64,000 nt of DNA from Candidatus Pedobacter colombiensis (GTDB taxonomy: Bacteria > Bacteroidota > Bacteroidia > Sphingobacteriales > Sphingobacteriaceae). The stretch is from assembly GCA_029202485.1 (NCBI GenBank), contig CP119313.1:3286001-3350000 (forward strand), written 5' to 3'. The notes beneath the pieces are model-generated. The model was not told where the DNA came from. It saw only the letters and a program-made list of their open reading frames with translations, and made no database searches. The first letter of the stretch is position 1. Each line of letters starts with the position of its first letter. Positions 8,315 through 17,000 of the stretch are shown piece after piece. The position numbers and the translations under genes were made by a program.

Positions 8315-11300
8315 TTAGTAAATTAATTTGATCCCAAAAGCGTATGATTGTGGATCAGGAATTTTTGAATAATCTGGATCAATGCCGTCTTTGTTCGCTT
8401 TCCATATTATTCCGAGGTTACTAGCAACACCATATAACTGTATCCTACTGAATGGTAAATTTTTGATCTGTTTTTTATTCAGTTCATAGCTAAGGTTTAC
8501 ATATTGTAGCCTAATATGATCCCCTTTACTAACTAACACCTCGGAACTCCTGTAAAACTCATCTCTTGCGGCAACAGCCGGAAATATAAACGATGGGACG
8601 TCAGTAACCTTTTCATCACCCTGTTTTTGCCACCTTTTTGCATAATCTGCATGGCCTTTAAGTTGAGCAGTTAGACTCGTGTAGTCTATAGATTCCCTCC
8701 TGAAATAATAATCGAATTTGTAAGTTACCCTAAATGTTAGTGCCAGATTCTTCCAATTGAAGGTATTCCCTAATGAACCATAAATTCTCGGAATTTGGGA
8801 GCCTATATATTTAATATCTGAAAACTGTGTTTGATTTCTAATATCATTATAGTTCTTGCTAATTGCTCCATCTAAGTACCCCTGCGGATCACCTGTTAAT
8901 GGGTCAAGACCTGCCCATTTATAGGCGAAAAGTCCGTAAGTTGAATAGTCCTGAATAAGCGTTATACCACTACTTATGGCACCACTGCCTAACACTGGTG
9001 GTTCATTAAGCTTGGTAACTTTGTCGTAATAGGTATTAAAAATTATGTCACTATTCCATTTAAGTTGCCCAATAGTATTAACAGTTCTAATTTGAATATC
9101 AATACCGTTTCCTTTGGCTTTGCCTACATTTTTTGTAATGCTTCCTAAGCCAATACCAGTTGTTCTATCGATAGGTACTGAGCCATAAAGATCATTCATT
9201 CGTTTATGGTAATATTCCAAACTTCCTGAAACCCGATTGTTTAAAATGCTAAAATCAATTCCCAAATTCAACATACTTACCTGCTCCCATTTTAAATCAG
9301 GATTAGGATAGTTAACAATTTGGCTCCACTGGGTCAGTGTATAAGGATTTGTTGCGGCGTAGGCAAAAGTGGTTACTGCAACCTTATTGGGATCAATATT
9401 TCCCTGTTTACCATAGCTTCCTCTAATTTTCAAATTGTTGAAGAAAGTTGTTCTAAAGAAACCTTCCCTAGTCACATTCCAACTAGCGCCTGTAGACCAA
9501 AGCGGCTTCCATTTGTCATTCGTATTTACACCAAAAAGGTTTGAAGCATCCCTTCGAGCGCTTGCTGAAAGGGTATATTTTTCATCAAAGGTGTATGCTC
9601 CATTCGTATAAAATGAAGCAAACCTGTTATTAGTCTTTCCGAATCCTTTTCCATTAGGAATAAAGTTATTTCCACCTTGAATGAAATATGGGTAAGTGTT
9701 CGCATAATCGACATTGGCGAACCCCAATGTTTCAGGATCATAACCATAAGAACGATTTTTTGTATTTTCCACTTTAGTTTCACTGATTTCAGAGCCAGCC
9801 AATAAACTAATTTCATGCTTTGACCATTCTTTGTTGTAATTGATTTGACCCCGTAGATTCTGAGCATATAAATTGCTATTAGCAATGTCGAGAATACTTC
9901 CTTTTGGAATTTTATATGTGACAGCTCCGGTACTTTGGTTGATTTGGCTAAAGCTGTTGATTAGATCACGATTGTAATAACTTAATGGATCAAATTCCGT
10001 CTTTCCGTTTGTATTTTGCTTCTGGTATCTGTATTTTAGATCAATATTCAACCCGGTAATTATTTTATAATTCAGCCCAATGGTGGCATTAATATCCTGT
10101 ATTGATCCATTAGTGAAACTGTGCTCGTAATCATCTAAAGGGTAATAACGCCAATCCAAAAGCTTACCTGCACCCAAATTATCGATGTAACCCTCACGAT
10201 ATTGAATGTACAGGGGTAATGGATTGCCCTTTTCATCACTTAAATGACTATACATTGGTAAAGCTCCATTATTGGGCTTAATGTTACCATAAGCAGGTCT
10301 ACCAGATTTATTGTTACTATTCGTAAAAAAAACATCGGTACTAATAGAAAGTTTATCAAAGACCTTGTAAACGTTAGAAGACCTTAAAGTTAATCTATTA
10401 TATTTTTCATTAAGATTACCGCTGTTCCTGTCCAATCCGACAGAAAACATCCATGCTAGATTTTCAGAGCCACCATTTAGGCCAACTGCATATTGCTGAT
10501 TAATAGCTTTTTGATAAAGGAAGTGGTTAAAATCATTCCTTACATCCCAATTTCTTAGGTTATTTAACTGGGAAGAAGCTTGATCTGAACTAAGGACACC
10601 TTTTTGCTGTTTAAACAAGATTTCATATACAGGTGAAAAAGGGGGATGATTTGAACGTGAAGTATCAGCAAACCGATATTTTTGGCTAAATAAAAATTGT
10701 TCATAATCAATTAAGTCATTAGAAGAAATATTCCTTTCATAGAATAGGTTGGGCTTGTCAACGATACTACTGTTTGCATTCATGGAAATGTTAACACGCT
10801 GGTTAAACTTACCTTTTTTAGTGGTGATTACGATTACACCGTTTGCGGCTTTTGCTCCCCATATCGATCCAGCGGCGGCATCTTTTAAAAAGGTTACATT
10901 TTCTATATCATTAGGATTAATGTTATCCAAAGAACCTTGATATTCAAAATTATCTAAGATAATCAAGGGCTTTTGCACTGAAATGGTAAAGGTACTTAAC
11001 CCCCTTATCAGCATTTGCCCTTTATCAAAAGCTCCAATCCTATCAGCGATGGGACTTACCCCATTTGTGATATATCGCAACCTTTCAATTGCATTGGTCC
11101 CAATTTGTTGATTGTAGGTCTTTTCATCAATCTGAACAAACGACCCTGTTGCCCGTTCTTTAGCAATAGATTGGAAACCTGTATTTAGGGTGATGGCGAC
11201 TTCTTGTAGTAACCTTTCCGATGTCTGTAAGCTCATTACAAAGGGTTGAGGAGTTTTCCCATCCACATAAACTTTAATATCTGGATAGTTTAGATGTGAG

Positions 11301-11524
11301 ACAATCAGGCTATCACTGAAGGCAGCCAGATCAATCGAAAAATCACCATTTAGATTTGAAATCGTTTTTGTTTTGGACTTCAAGCTAAATATTGTAGCGT
11401 TAGCAATTGGCTTCCTGTTATCATAGGAAATAACCCTCCCGAAGAAAAGACGTTTGCTATTTTGTGCATTAACCTGCGTAAACATACACAAGGAAATAGC
11501 CAAGAGATATATTTTGTTGTTCAT
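8315..11524 (-). CDS. SusC/RagA-family TonB-linked outer-membrane protein
   Basis: TonB-dependent importer of 1069 residues. It has a signal peptide (cleavage after VNA), a carboxypeptidase-regulatory-like domain (about 26-100), a plug (about 115-235, with PLIILDNFEYQG, ITNINPNDIE-type and TFLKDAAAGSIWGA signatures) and a beta-barrel ending in an aromatic residue. It lacks the STN domain found in the paralogue at 55626-59237. The conserved ERATGSFVQID motif occurs in both, so they are the same subfamily. It lies between the TlpA-like gene (19 bases upstream) and susD (16 bases downstream). Substrate unknown. Confidence 0.95.
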   Translation of the reverse strand: MNNKIYLLAISLCMFTQVNAQNSKRLFFGRVISYDNRKPIANATIFSLKSKTKTISNLNGDFSIDLAAFSDSLIVSHLNYPDIKVYVDGKTPQPFVMSLQTSERLLQEVAITLNTGFQSIAKERATGSFVQIDEKTYNQQIGTNAIERLRYITNGVSPIADRIGAFDKGQMLIRGLSTFTISVQKPLIILDNFEYQGSLDNINPNDIENVTFLKDAAAGSIWGAKAANGVIVITTKKGKFNQRVNISMNANSSIVDKPNLFYERNISSNDLIDYEQFLFSQKYRFADTSRSNHPPFSPVYEILFKQQKGVLSSDQASSQLNNLRNWDVRNDFNHFLYQKAINQQYAVGLNGGSENLAWMFSVGLDRNSGNLNEKYNRLTLRSSNVYKVFDKLSISTDVFFTNSNNKSGRPAYGNIKPNNGALPMYSHLSDEKGNPLPLYIQYREGYIDNLGAGKLLDWRYYPLDDYEHSFTNGSIQDINATIGLNYKIITGLNIDLKYRYQKQNTNGKTEFDPLSYYNRDLINSFSQINQSTGAVTYKIPKGSILDIANSNLYAQNLRGQINYNKEWSKHEISLLAGSEISETKVENTKNRSYGYDPETLGFANVDYANTYPYFIQGGNNFIPNGKGFGKTNNRFASFYTNGAYTFDEKYTLSASARRDASNLFGVNTNDKWKPLWSTGASWNVTREGFFRTTFFNNLKIRGSYGKQGNIDPNKVAVTTFAYAATNPYTLTQWSQIVNYPNPDLKWEQVSMLNLGIDFSILNNRVSGSLEYYHKRMNDLYGSVPIDRTTGIGLGSITKNVGKAKGNGIDIQIRTVNTIGQLKWNSDIIFNTYYDKVTKLNEPPVLGSGAISSGITLIQDYSTYGLFAYKWAGLDPLTGDPQGYLDGAISKNYNDIRNQTQFSDIKYIGSQIPRIYGSLGNTFNWKNLALTFRVTYKFDYYFRRESIDYTSLTAQLKGHADYAKRWQKQGDEKVTDVPSFIFPAVAARDEFYRSSEVLVSKGDHIRLQYVNLSYELNKKQIKNLPFSRIQLYGVASNLGIIWKANKDGIDPDYSKIPDPQSYAFGIKLIY

Positions 11525-11542
11525 AATATTTTAGTTTGATTT

Positions 11543-12580
11543 TCAATTATTATTTTCTGTAACCAAATACTTCTTTTGATTTTGCTTGTTTACAGAAACT
11601 TTTTTAATAGATAACCCTAATAGACTGATCCATTTAATTAAGTCTTGCTGAATAAGCATCTGCGTTACCTTAGGGGTGGTTTGAATAGGAAGACGAATTG
11701 AGTAACAGAAGGTATTATCAATTGCCCATTCAGAATAATTCTCGGCTTTGTCCATTATAAACCTGCTTTTATCCTTGACCTGCAAATCAAACTGTTCTAC
11801 AGGGGCACCTATCTTATTATCCAGTGCCATTGAAATAAAAGACAATAATCTCATATTGTAATAGGTCGTTGTTGTAGCTTGGTTTACACTATCTGTTACT
11901 TTTCCGTTCTTTGGGGAAATGCCATTTAAATGAGTTGTGAAAACGGAATAGAGAAAATGTTCCGGCTTAGCTCTTTCAGGTACGTTGATTGAAATTATTG
12001 GCAATAAAGAGTTATAGTCCAAAACATCTTGCTTACTCGGCCAATCCGCACTTAATCCATTTAGTAAACGGCTGATATTTGTAGGAGTGACATATTCAGA
12101 TGTGGTGATAGCGCAAATTCGCCAATCTTTATCTATCCAAACAAGGTGCGGTTGTAATTGATGTGGAAAGTATTTAAGAAGTGTTTTGTTTTCAAGGCCA
12201 TGAATTGATAAGGTTTGAATTTTAAACCTTTCAAGGGTACTCCTCAATTCTGATTCGCTATTGAAGTCTGAAATTGGTAAAATTATGGCATCGTCTTCAA
12301 ACATGACATTGAGGCTATCAAGCTTTGGCAATGCCTTTATACAAGGGGCGCAACTTCTTCCCCAAAAGTCCAAAATGATAAGTTTGTTTTTAAAATCATT
12401 CAGTCTGGTATTCCGTTCACCATTCCTCTGATTAATTACCTCTAAAGGCAGCCTTCTTAGTATTTCGGGTATCGTATCACCAATTTTTAAGGGTTGGATC
12501 ATTTGTATTTTATCCTGCGCATTGACCTTAAAATTTAGGCATAGCAATGCCAGTACGATGTAAATCGTTGTTTTTTTCAT
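11543..12580 (-). CDS. TlpA-like thioredoxin-domain protein
   Basis: Exported protein of 345 residues with a signal peptide (cleavage about residue 21), a thioredoxin fold of TlpA/AhpC type near residues 33-185 with active site CAPC at 77-80 (DFWGRSCAPC), and a C-terminal extension of unknown fold. It first-genes the susC-susD operon. The paralogue at 60645-61976 has active site CTSC and instead ends its operon. A disulfide reductase role in the periplasm is family knowledge; the link to SusC/SusD substrate processing is inference. Confidence 0.92.
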   Translation of the reverse strand: MKKTTIYIVLALLCLNFKVNAQDKIQMIQPLKIGDTIPEILRRLPLEVINQRNGERNTRLNDFKNKLIILDFWGRSCAPCIKALPKLDSLNVMFEDDAIILPISDFNSESELRSTLERFKIQTLSIHGLENKTLLKYFPHQLQPHLVWIDKDWRICAITTSEYVTPTNISRLLNGLSADWPSKQDVLDYNSLLPIISINVPERAKPEHFLYSVFTTHLNGISPKNGKVTDSVNQATTTTYYNMRLLSFISMALDNKIGAPVEQFDLQVKDKSRFIMDKAENYSEWAIDNTFCYSIRLPIQTTPKVTQMLIQQDLIKWISLLGLSIKKVSVNKQNQKKYLVTENNN

Positions 12581-12636
12581 GATAATGAGTTTAGTTGTTA
12601 AGAAATTTTAAAGGATGATCGCCTGAATAAATAAGA

Positions 12637-12819
12637 TTAAACAGGGGGTCTTTTTAGATTCTTGAATATGATTTGTAAAAACCTATATTTTTTCCTGAAT
12701 AGGAAGTGAGTGCCCAAAAGGAACAAATACAAAAGAAGAATAAAAGCTGAATCGAATAAGTTCACTTTTATTAATCCTCTAAGGGTTGAATGGCCTATAT
12801 ATGTTGGTTGAGATTGCAT
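12637..12819 (-). CDS. Possible 60-aa membrane peptide upstream of tlpA
   Basis: A 60-codon frame 56 bases upstream of, and collinear with, the TlpA-like gene. It encodes one hydrophobic helix (about residues 24-42) followed by a basic tail, a layout plausible for a small membrane protein. No family recognised. It could equally be an untranslated leader, so confidence is low. Confidence 0.3.
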   Translation of the reverse strand: MQSQPTYIGHSTLRGLIKVNLFDSAFILLLYLFLLGTHFLFRKKYRFLQIIFKNLKRPPV

Positions 12820-12859
12820 TTCCGTTCATAATCAAATTGATAATCAATAGTTATTAAAC

Positions 12860-13020
12860 GGTTTTGGGAGCTTCAAAAATGAGCATGAGCTCCAAACCCG
12901 CTATCCGTCCCTGCCTAGGTGAAATAACGAGTGGAGCGCCATACCCATTTTAGGCATGGTTTCCACTTACCACGCATTCACATTCTCGGCAGGGACGGTG
13001 CATGGTTAAAAGTGTTAACC
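12860..13020. other. Cluster of strong inverted repeats (structured non-coding element 1)
   Basis: Three stems lie side by side. Stem one: GGTTT and GGAGCT (12860-12872, 2-base bulge) pair with AGCTCC and AAACC (12888-12898). Stem two: a perfect 11-bp arm at 12905-12915 pairs with 12988-12998, enclosing AGTGGA (12930-12935) with TCCACT (12962-12967) and CCAT (12939-12942) with ATGG (12956-12959). Stem three: GGTTAA/TTAACC at 13004-13020. The segment lies between the sigma-like pair and the tlpA operon. It matches no riboswitch I recognise; it could be a 3' structure of the sigma-like operon or a mobile-element end. Confidence 0.6.
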
Positions 13021-13134
13021 TAATATTTATATCATTCAATCTTTAAGGTGGTTGGTTCTTAGTTATAAAAAAATAATTTGGTTTGGCATAATGGTGTTGT
13101 ATGTCTAAGATTGTTCTATATGTTAGTAGCCTTT

Positions 13135-13629
13135 TCATTCCACTAAAGATTGAGCTAAATGTTTTTTAAGGCTTTCAATACCATGAAAAAGCGATTTACG
13201 TACATCATCAGGACTCATAGCACACTCCTTACCAATTTCCTCAATAGAACTACCGAAGAAAAAGATTCTAATGAAAACCGGAAAATCATTGTGATCAATA
13301 ATCCGGCATAAATCAGCATCCCGATACATTAAATCGGAAGAGTGAGTTGAATGGTTAAACTCGTCTTTAATACTTTGGCGGACAATATTTAGCATCCAAG
13401 TAAAGAACTTCTCTTTTTCAGGATCGAATTGATCCGCATCAACCCATATTTTAAGGATAGCTTTTTGAAAAACAGCAATCCTCACCTCATGATCTTCAAA
13501 TACGGCCGAAATAATACCATATAAACATCCCTGAAATTGATCATGCAAACTCTTCAAAGCCAGTTTGTCTTTCAAAATCAAACCCGCAATCATTTCGTCC
13601 TGCGTATAATATGTTTTAATTTGTTCCAT
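13135..13629 (-). CDS. ECF-like sigma factor, divergent (pair 1, full-length member)
   Basis: 164 residues with the layout of an extracytoplasmic-function sigma factor. Region 2 (about 20-90) includes the core-binding phrase EKFFTWMLNIVRQSI, and region 4 (about 110-160) includes a helix-turn-helix GSSIEEIGKECAMSPDDVRKSL. The sequence is divergent from FecI types. It overlaps the upstream shorter sigma-like gene by 14 bases, suggesting translational coupling. No anti-sigma gene is adjacent. The gene at 16225-16746 has the same core phrase (YRLFTWMVNIARHL). Confidence 0.7.
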   Translation of the reverse strand: MEQIKTYYTQDEMIAGLILKDKLALKSLHDQFQGCLYGIISAVFEDHEVRIAVFQKAILKIWVDADQFDPEKEKFFTWMLNIVRQSIKDEFNHSTHSSDLMYRDADLCRIIDHNDFPVFIRIFFFGSSIEEIGKECAMSPDDVRKSLFHGIESLKKHLAQSLVE

Positions 13630-13990
13630 GATAGTTTGAGTATTTTACATCAATTGTGCCCCGTTTTAAATATTCGCCAAGTGCGAATAAGTGTTCCTCA
13701 CTTCTGTCACTTTCAAAAAGAACCTCAAATAGTTTCGGAATAATAACACCTAATAATTTCGGAAATAGTCCAGTATTGTCATCCAATTCATGGCGGTTAT
13801 CCCATATTTTTTGAATTGTAAATGAAATTACTGCAATGATCTCAGGGGATTCATCTACATATTTTGCTCTATTATTTCGTAAAGCTTTAAATTGCCGTTT
13901 CGCAAGTTCCTGAAAGGCAAGGTGATCATCTGCCCTAAGCAGACAAATTAATATTGATTCAGAAAGGTTACTATATTCAGTCATTTTCAA
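13616..13990 (-). CDS. Short sigma-like protein (pair 1, region-2-only member)
   Basis: 124 residues resembling only the N-terminal part of an ECF sigma factor (LICLLRADDHLAFQELAKRQFKAL, then IQKIWDNRHEL), with no recognisable region 4. It overlaps the following sigma-like gene by 14 bases. The protein at 17001-17438 has the same design (LVKLLNNGDYDAFSEIRRRY, LEETWNARNGI). It may modulate the full-length partner; that is inference. Family assignment is weak. Confidence 0.6.
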   Translation of the reverse strand: MKMTEYSNLSESILICLLRADDHLAFQELAKRQFKALRNNRAKYVDESPEIIAVISFTIQKIWDNRHELDDNTGLFPKLLGVIIPKLFEVLFESDRSEEHLFALGEYLKRGTIDVKYSNYHGTN

Positions 13991-14225
13991 GTTAGTTAGG
14001 ATTTAGAAAAGCGTATTTGAAAAAGACAAAGCAAGGCGACACTAACCCCACCTATAAGGCAAGGTCGCCCGCTTTGAAAAACTGAATATTATATGGGATT
14101 TTTGGGTTTTAGGGAGAATAACTTATCAAATGGACTTATGCCAAGAAAAACACAAAAAAAAACAGACTTACTATTCACCTTAAAGTAGTGAATAGTCAGA
14201 TAAGGAAATTCTATTTTTTTTTGTA

Positions 14226-14430
14226 CCTCCATAGCTCGTATTGATTACGAGCCTCATATATGAAATAAGGAGGGGCACTCCGAATTGCATTATTCCACCG
14301 GGTCTGACGCCTTCGAACTTTGCATAAACGATAGCGCCCACATCCTTAACGATGCTAATATAGCACAATTAAGTAATGCAGGCATAATCTATCGTTCTCA
14401 CGTTCGATTTTTATTGTCAGACGAGTGGAA
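14226..14430. ncRNA. Nested-stem structured element (candidate structured RNA), element 2
   Basis: Four nested perfect stems: TTCCAC 14293-14298 with GTGGAA 14425-14430; GTCTGAC 14302-14308 with GTCAGAC 14416-14422; TCGAAC 14313-14318 with GTTCGA 14402-14407; ACGATAG 14328-14334 with CTATCGT 14389-14395. Next to them is a three-way-junction-like fold: CCTCC 14226-14230 with GGAGG 14269-14273, enclosing GCTCGTA/TACGAGC (14234-14252) and the palindrome TCATATATGA (14254-14263). A weak 62-codon leftward frame (14180-14368) crosses it. No known RNA family recognised; strand undecided. Confidence 0.5.
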
Positions 14431-14608
14431 GTGAGACTCTTTAAATTACACCATTAGAACATCAACTGTTCAACTACTAATTTTTAATTCAAACTTTATA
14501 AAATTCGCATTTTCAAACTTTTAATATTAACAAATATAAGTTTTTTCAATTAAAATCAAACTATAAATCAAATATAAATTGAAGTTATATAGCCTTATTT
14601 TAGTAAGG

Positions 14609-15025
14609 ATGAAATCGAGGTCTATAGATATAAAGGATTTGAAAGGCAGAGGGAAGAGCTTGTATATAGCAGTTTCTCAAAGTGGGTTGAGCAATAAGGA
14701 TGCAGCGGAGCGAGCATCTTACAAAGAGAATACTTTTTATGCACATATTAAACAGGAATATCTTGATTTCAAAATAATGGCTAAGTATGCAAGAGCAATT
14801 AATTATGATTTTTCAGTACTTTATCCCGAGATCCTTAATTTTCAGCCAGAAAACTCAATTGAATTAGCGCAAAAAGAAAGTAAAGCATACCTTGAATTAC
14901 AGAGAAAGTACACTGCTCTACTGGAAAAAAGTCAGTTAACCAGTGAACGTAACGCTGAAAAATATGCTGAACTTGAAAATAAATATAACTTACTGTTAGC
15001 GAAATACAACGCAATAAAGAAATAA
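14609..15025 (+). CDS. HTH-like DNA-binding protein with C-terminal coiled coil
   Basis: About 138 residues from the ATG at 14609; the longer frame starts at a TTG at 14579. The N-terminal half reads as a helix-turn-helix (SGLSNKDAAERASYKENTFY). Residues from about 90 to the end form heptad-rich coiled coil (ELQRKYTALLEKS, ELENKYNLLLAKY), suggesting dimerisation. It is 46 bases upstream of a second HTH gene that also ends in a coiled coil, probably one operon. It starts about 180 bases after the structured element at 14226-14430. Confidence 0.6.
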   Translation: MKSRSIDIKDLKGRGKSLYIAVSQSGLSNKDAAERASYKENTFYAHIKQEYLDFKIMAKYARAINYDFSVLYPEILNFQPENSIELAQKESKAYLELQRKYTALLEKSQLTSERNAEKYAELENKYNLLLAKYNAIKK

Positions 15026-15071
15026 AAGCCTCTTAAAGTTTTTAATTATATTTGTTTATTAAACTCTCATT

Positions 15072-15482
15072 ATGGAGCAGATTGAAAACAAGCACATTGG
15101 TCGGAACATTCAGGCAATAAGAAAACTAAGAGGAATAAAGCAAATTGATTTCGCCAACGAAATGGGTGTAAACCAACAAAATATATCAAGAATGGAGAAC
15201 AACAAAAGAGTTTCCGAGGAGAAACTAGAACAAGCATCAAAGATTTTAGAAGCCTCCGTTAGTCAAATCAAAGATTATGACCAAAAAAGCATAACGATCA
15301 ATAATAATGTGTTTTCAAATGACCAGATAAACAACCCAATAACAGAAGTTATTGAATATTTCAAAGGAGCTTTAGATGAAAGAGATCAGGAAATTGAACG
15401 CTTAAAAGAACAATTATCTAGAAAAAACACAAGAACTTCCAAAACTCCAGCTCCGATCAAAGCACAACTTAAAAAGGCATAG
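15072..15482 (+). CDS. XRE-family transcriptional regulator
   Basis: 136 residues. A clear Cro/C1-type helix-turn-helix occupies about residues 9-65 (IGRNIQAIRKLRGIKQIDFA, NQQNISRMENNKR), followed by a charged helical tail (IEYFKGALDERDQEIERLKE) and a basic end. It lies directly after the HTH/coiled-coil gene on the same strand and is followed by a strong terminator hairpin. A cargo or ICE-maintenance regulator is plausible; targets unknown. Confidence 0.85.
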   Translation: MEQIENKHIGRNIQAIRKLRGIKQIDFANEMGVNQQNISRMENNKRVSEEKLEQASKILEASVSQIKDYDQKSITINNNVFSNDQINNPITEVIEYFKGALDERDQEIERLKEQLSRKNTRTSKTPAPIKAQLKKA

Positions 15483-15962
15483 TTTTCAATTCTTCAATAT
15501 TGATGAGGCCACATTTCTAAAATAATGTGGCCTCATTGCATTTAAACGCACTGTAGTTTTTTACTACAGCCAAAAATTTTTTGATAATACATTTAATTTA
15601 TATGTTTGGAATTGAAGGCGTTAATGTGCGGGGGATATAATCAGCTATGATTACCCCCGCCATTTTGCTTTGGAAAAAAACTAACTTTTATTCACCCATT
15701 AACTAGGGATTCAAACTACAAGGAAAATCTAGTTCTGAAAATTGAAAAACAGGGAGAGTTATATGTTTTGTAAATCAAAAATCAAACAGGCTTTTATTTT
15801 TCTGTATCGAAGATATAAAGACGAACAGGTTTAGGCCACTAGATTCTTTAGTAATCAATTCGACAGATTTATAGTTAAATAAAAGAAACGATTACAAAAA
15901 TCGGCAAACCTCCTCCAAATAAATACCTCTTTAACGAACCTAATACAATTCAAAAACTATAA
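15483..15962. other. Intergenic region with three successive hairpins
   Basis: About 480 bases without a convincing gene. Besides the 15503-15536 hairpin it holds CTGTAGT/ACTACAG (15551-15569, followed by A- and T-runs, terminator-like) and GCGGGGG/CCCCCGC (15628-15660). The remainder to 15962 is AT-rich and featureless. Confidence 0.6.
15503..15536 (+). terminator. Terminator hairpin after the XRE gene
   Basis: A perfect 13-bp stem, ATGAGGCCACATT (15503-15515) with its complement at 15524-15536, has an 8-base loop and sits 21 bases after the XRE stop. The T-run that follows is weak. Confidence 0.7.
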
Positions 15963-16121
15963 ATGGATTTGTTTTCCACCTATTCAGATCAATATCTATT
16001 TTATGGTTTCCCAATGAAAGAATGTAGCAGCGAAGAAATTCTTAAACTCATATTCTGGTGCTTTTTGATATTAGGTCTTTTTATGTTCCTAATGTGGAAA
16101 TGTGATGATATAGACAATTAA
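15963..16121 (+). CDS. Small membrane protein, 52 aa
   Basis: Found by hand translation. It has an ATG start, 52 codons and a TAA at 16119-16121. It carries one hydrophobic helix (ILKLIFWCFLILGLFMFLMW) flanked by a polar N-terminus and an acidic tail (KCDDIDN). It is 103 bases upstream of, and collinear with, the sigma-like gene at 16225. A similarly small membrane protein (16770-16943) precedes the next sigma-like gene. It might be an anti-sigma-like partner, but that is speculation. Confidence 0.45.
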   Translation: MDLFSTYSDQYLFYGFPMKECSSEEILKLIFWCFLILGLFMFLMWKCDDIDN

Positions 16122-16224
16122 TAAACTACATACAACCTATGGCAACCCTCAATCTGATAATTGACATCAACTTGTTATTCAAAAATAATTTTTCCAAATC
16201 CTTATACTTAACCGTTACGCTAAA

Positions 16225-16746
16225 GTGCTAAGGAACATTTCACTCTTGGATTCAGAAGCTGAATTGATTAGAGATTTAAAAATTAGAGAAATAAAAGCAT
16301 ATGAATACATCTACAATAAATATTCTGGTGCCATAAATGATTTATTAATACAAATAGCAGGATTTGAACATAACGAATTACTATTGATTAAAACTTTTGA
16401 AACAATTTACACTTCAATTGAGCATTACGATGAGAATGAATACCGCTTATTCACATGGATGGTTAATATAGCCAGACATTTAGCATTAAATCAAGGTAAT
16501 ATTTCGAGTTTCAAAATAAATACAGATTTAAATCGAGAGGCATCATGGGCCAAACTTGATACCGCTGCATTCATTTTAGCATACAGAGGTTATACTAACA
16601 TTAAAATTGCCCAAACACTACGCATTCCGGTTGAGGAAGTAGGTGCAAAAATTAGAGAGGCAGGGTTAATCATGCGAAAAAGCCAAGAATTACAAACTGG
16701 CGATTTTGAGGTATCGTCCTATTCCACAGAAAAAAACAGGTATTAA
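16225..16746 (+). CDS. ECF-like sigma factor, divergent (pair 2, full-length member)
   Basis: 173 residues starting at GTG. Region-2-like sequence (about 12-90) contains YRLFTWMVNIARHLALN. A region-4-like helix-turn-helix (about 110-150) contains GYTNIKIAQTLRIPVEEVGAKI. It resembles the gene at 13135-13629 more than the FecI-type at 52207. It is followed by a 57-aa membrane protein frame and the short sigma-like gene at 17001. No FecR or zinc-finger anti-sigma is nearby. Confidence 0.65.
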   Translation: MLRNISLLDSEAELIRDLKIREIKAYEYIYNKYSGAINDLLIQIAGFEHNELLLIKTFETIYTSIEHYDENEYRLFTWMVNIARHLALNQGNISSFKINTDLNREASWAKLDTAAFILAYRGYTNIKIAQTLRIPVEEVGAKIREAGLIMRKSQELQTGDFEVSSYSTEKNRY

Positions 16747-16769
16747 AACGTTATTGGAAAAGTACTTAA

Positions 16770-16943
16770 ATGTTATCAAAACCTTCTAAATCCCACAAGT
16801 CAGATCGGGTAATAAATAGATATATGATTTTCTACATCATCATCCTATATATAGTGTTCATTAGAAAAATTGACCCTATCCTTTCCCTACTTTACTTAGG
16901 AGCAGAAATTAAAAATATCTATTACGGATCAGGAAAGTCTTGA
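16770..16943 (+). CDS. Small membrane protein, 57 aa
   Basis: Found by hand translation. It has ATG at 16770, TGA at 16941-16943, a basic N-terminus (about 17 residues), one hydrophobic helix (YMIFYIIILYIVFI) and a second moderately hydrophobic stretch (ILSLLYLGA). It lies between two sigma-like genes on the same strand (24 bases after one, 57 before the next). No family recognised. Confidence 0.45.
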   Translation: MLSKPSKSHKSDRVINRYMIFYIIILYIVFIRKIDPILSLLYLGAEIKNIYYGSGKS

Positions 16944-17000
16944 ACGTGATAACCTACTATAAACCTAAAGTTTTGGGACAATAAACAATACTAGAAAAAG

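Noticed and set aside
14180..14368. 62-codon leftward frame across structured element 2
   Set aside because: No family resemblance, and its bases are largely explained by nested stems; kept only as an alternative reading of that element.
15503..15660. Possible CRISPR or repeat array in the three-hairpin gap
   Set aside because: The three hairpins have unrelated stems and irregular spacing; no repeat-spacer pattern.
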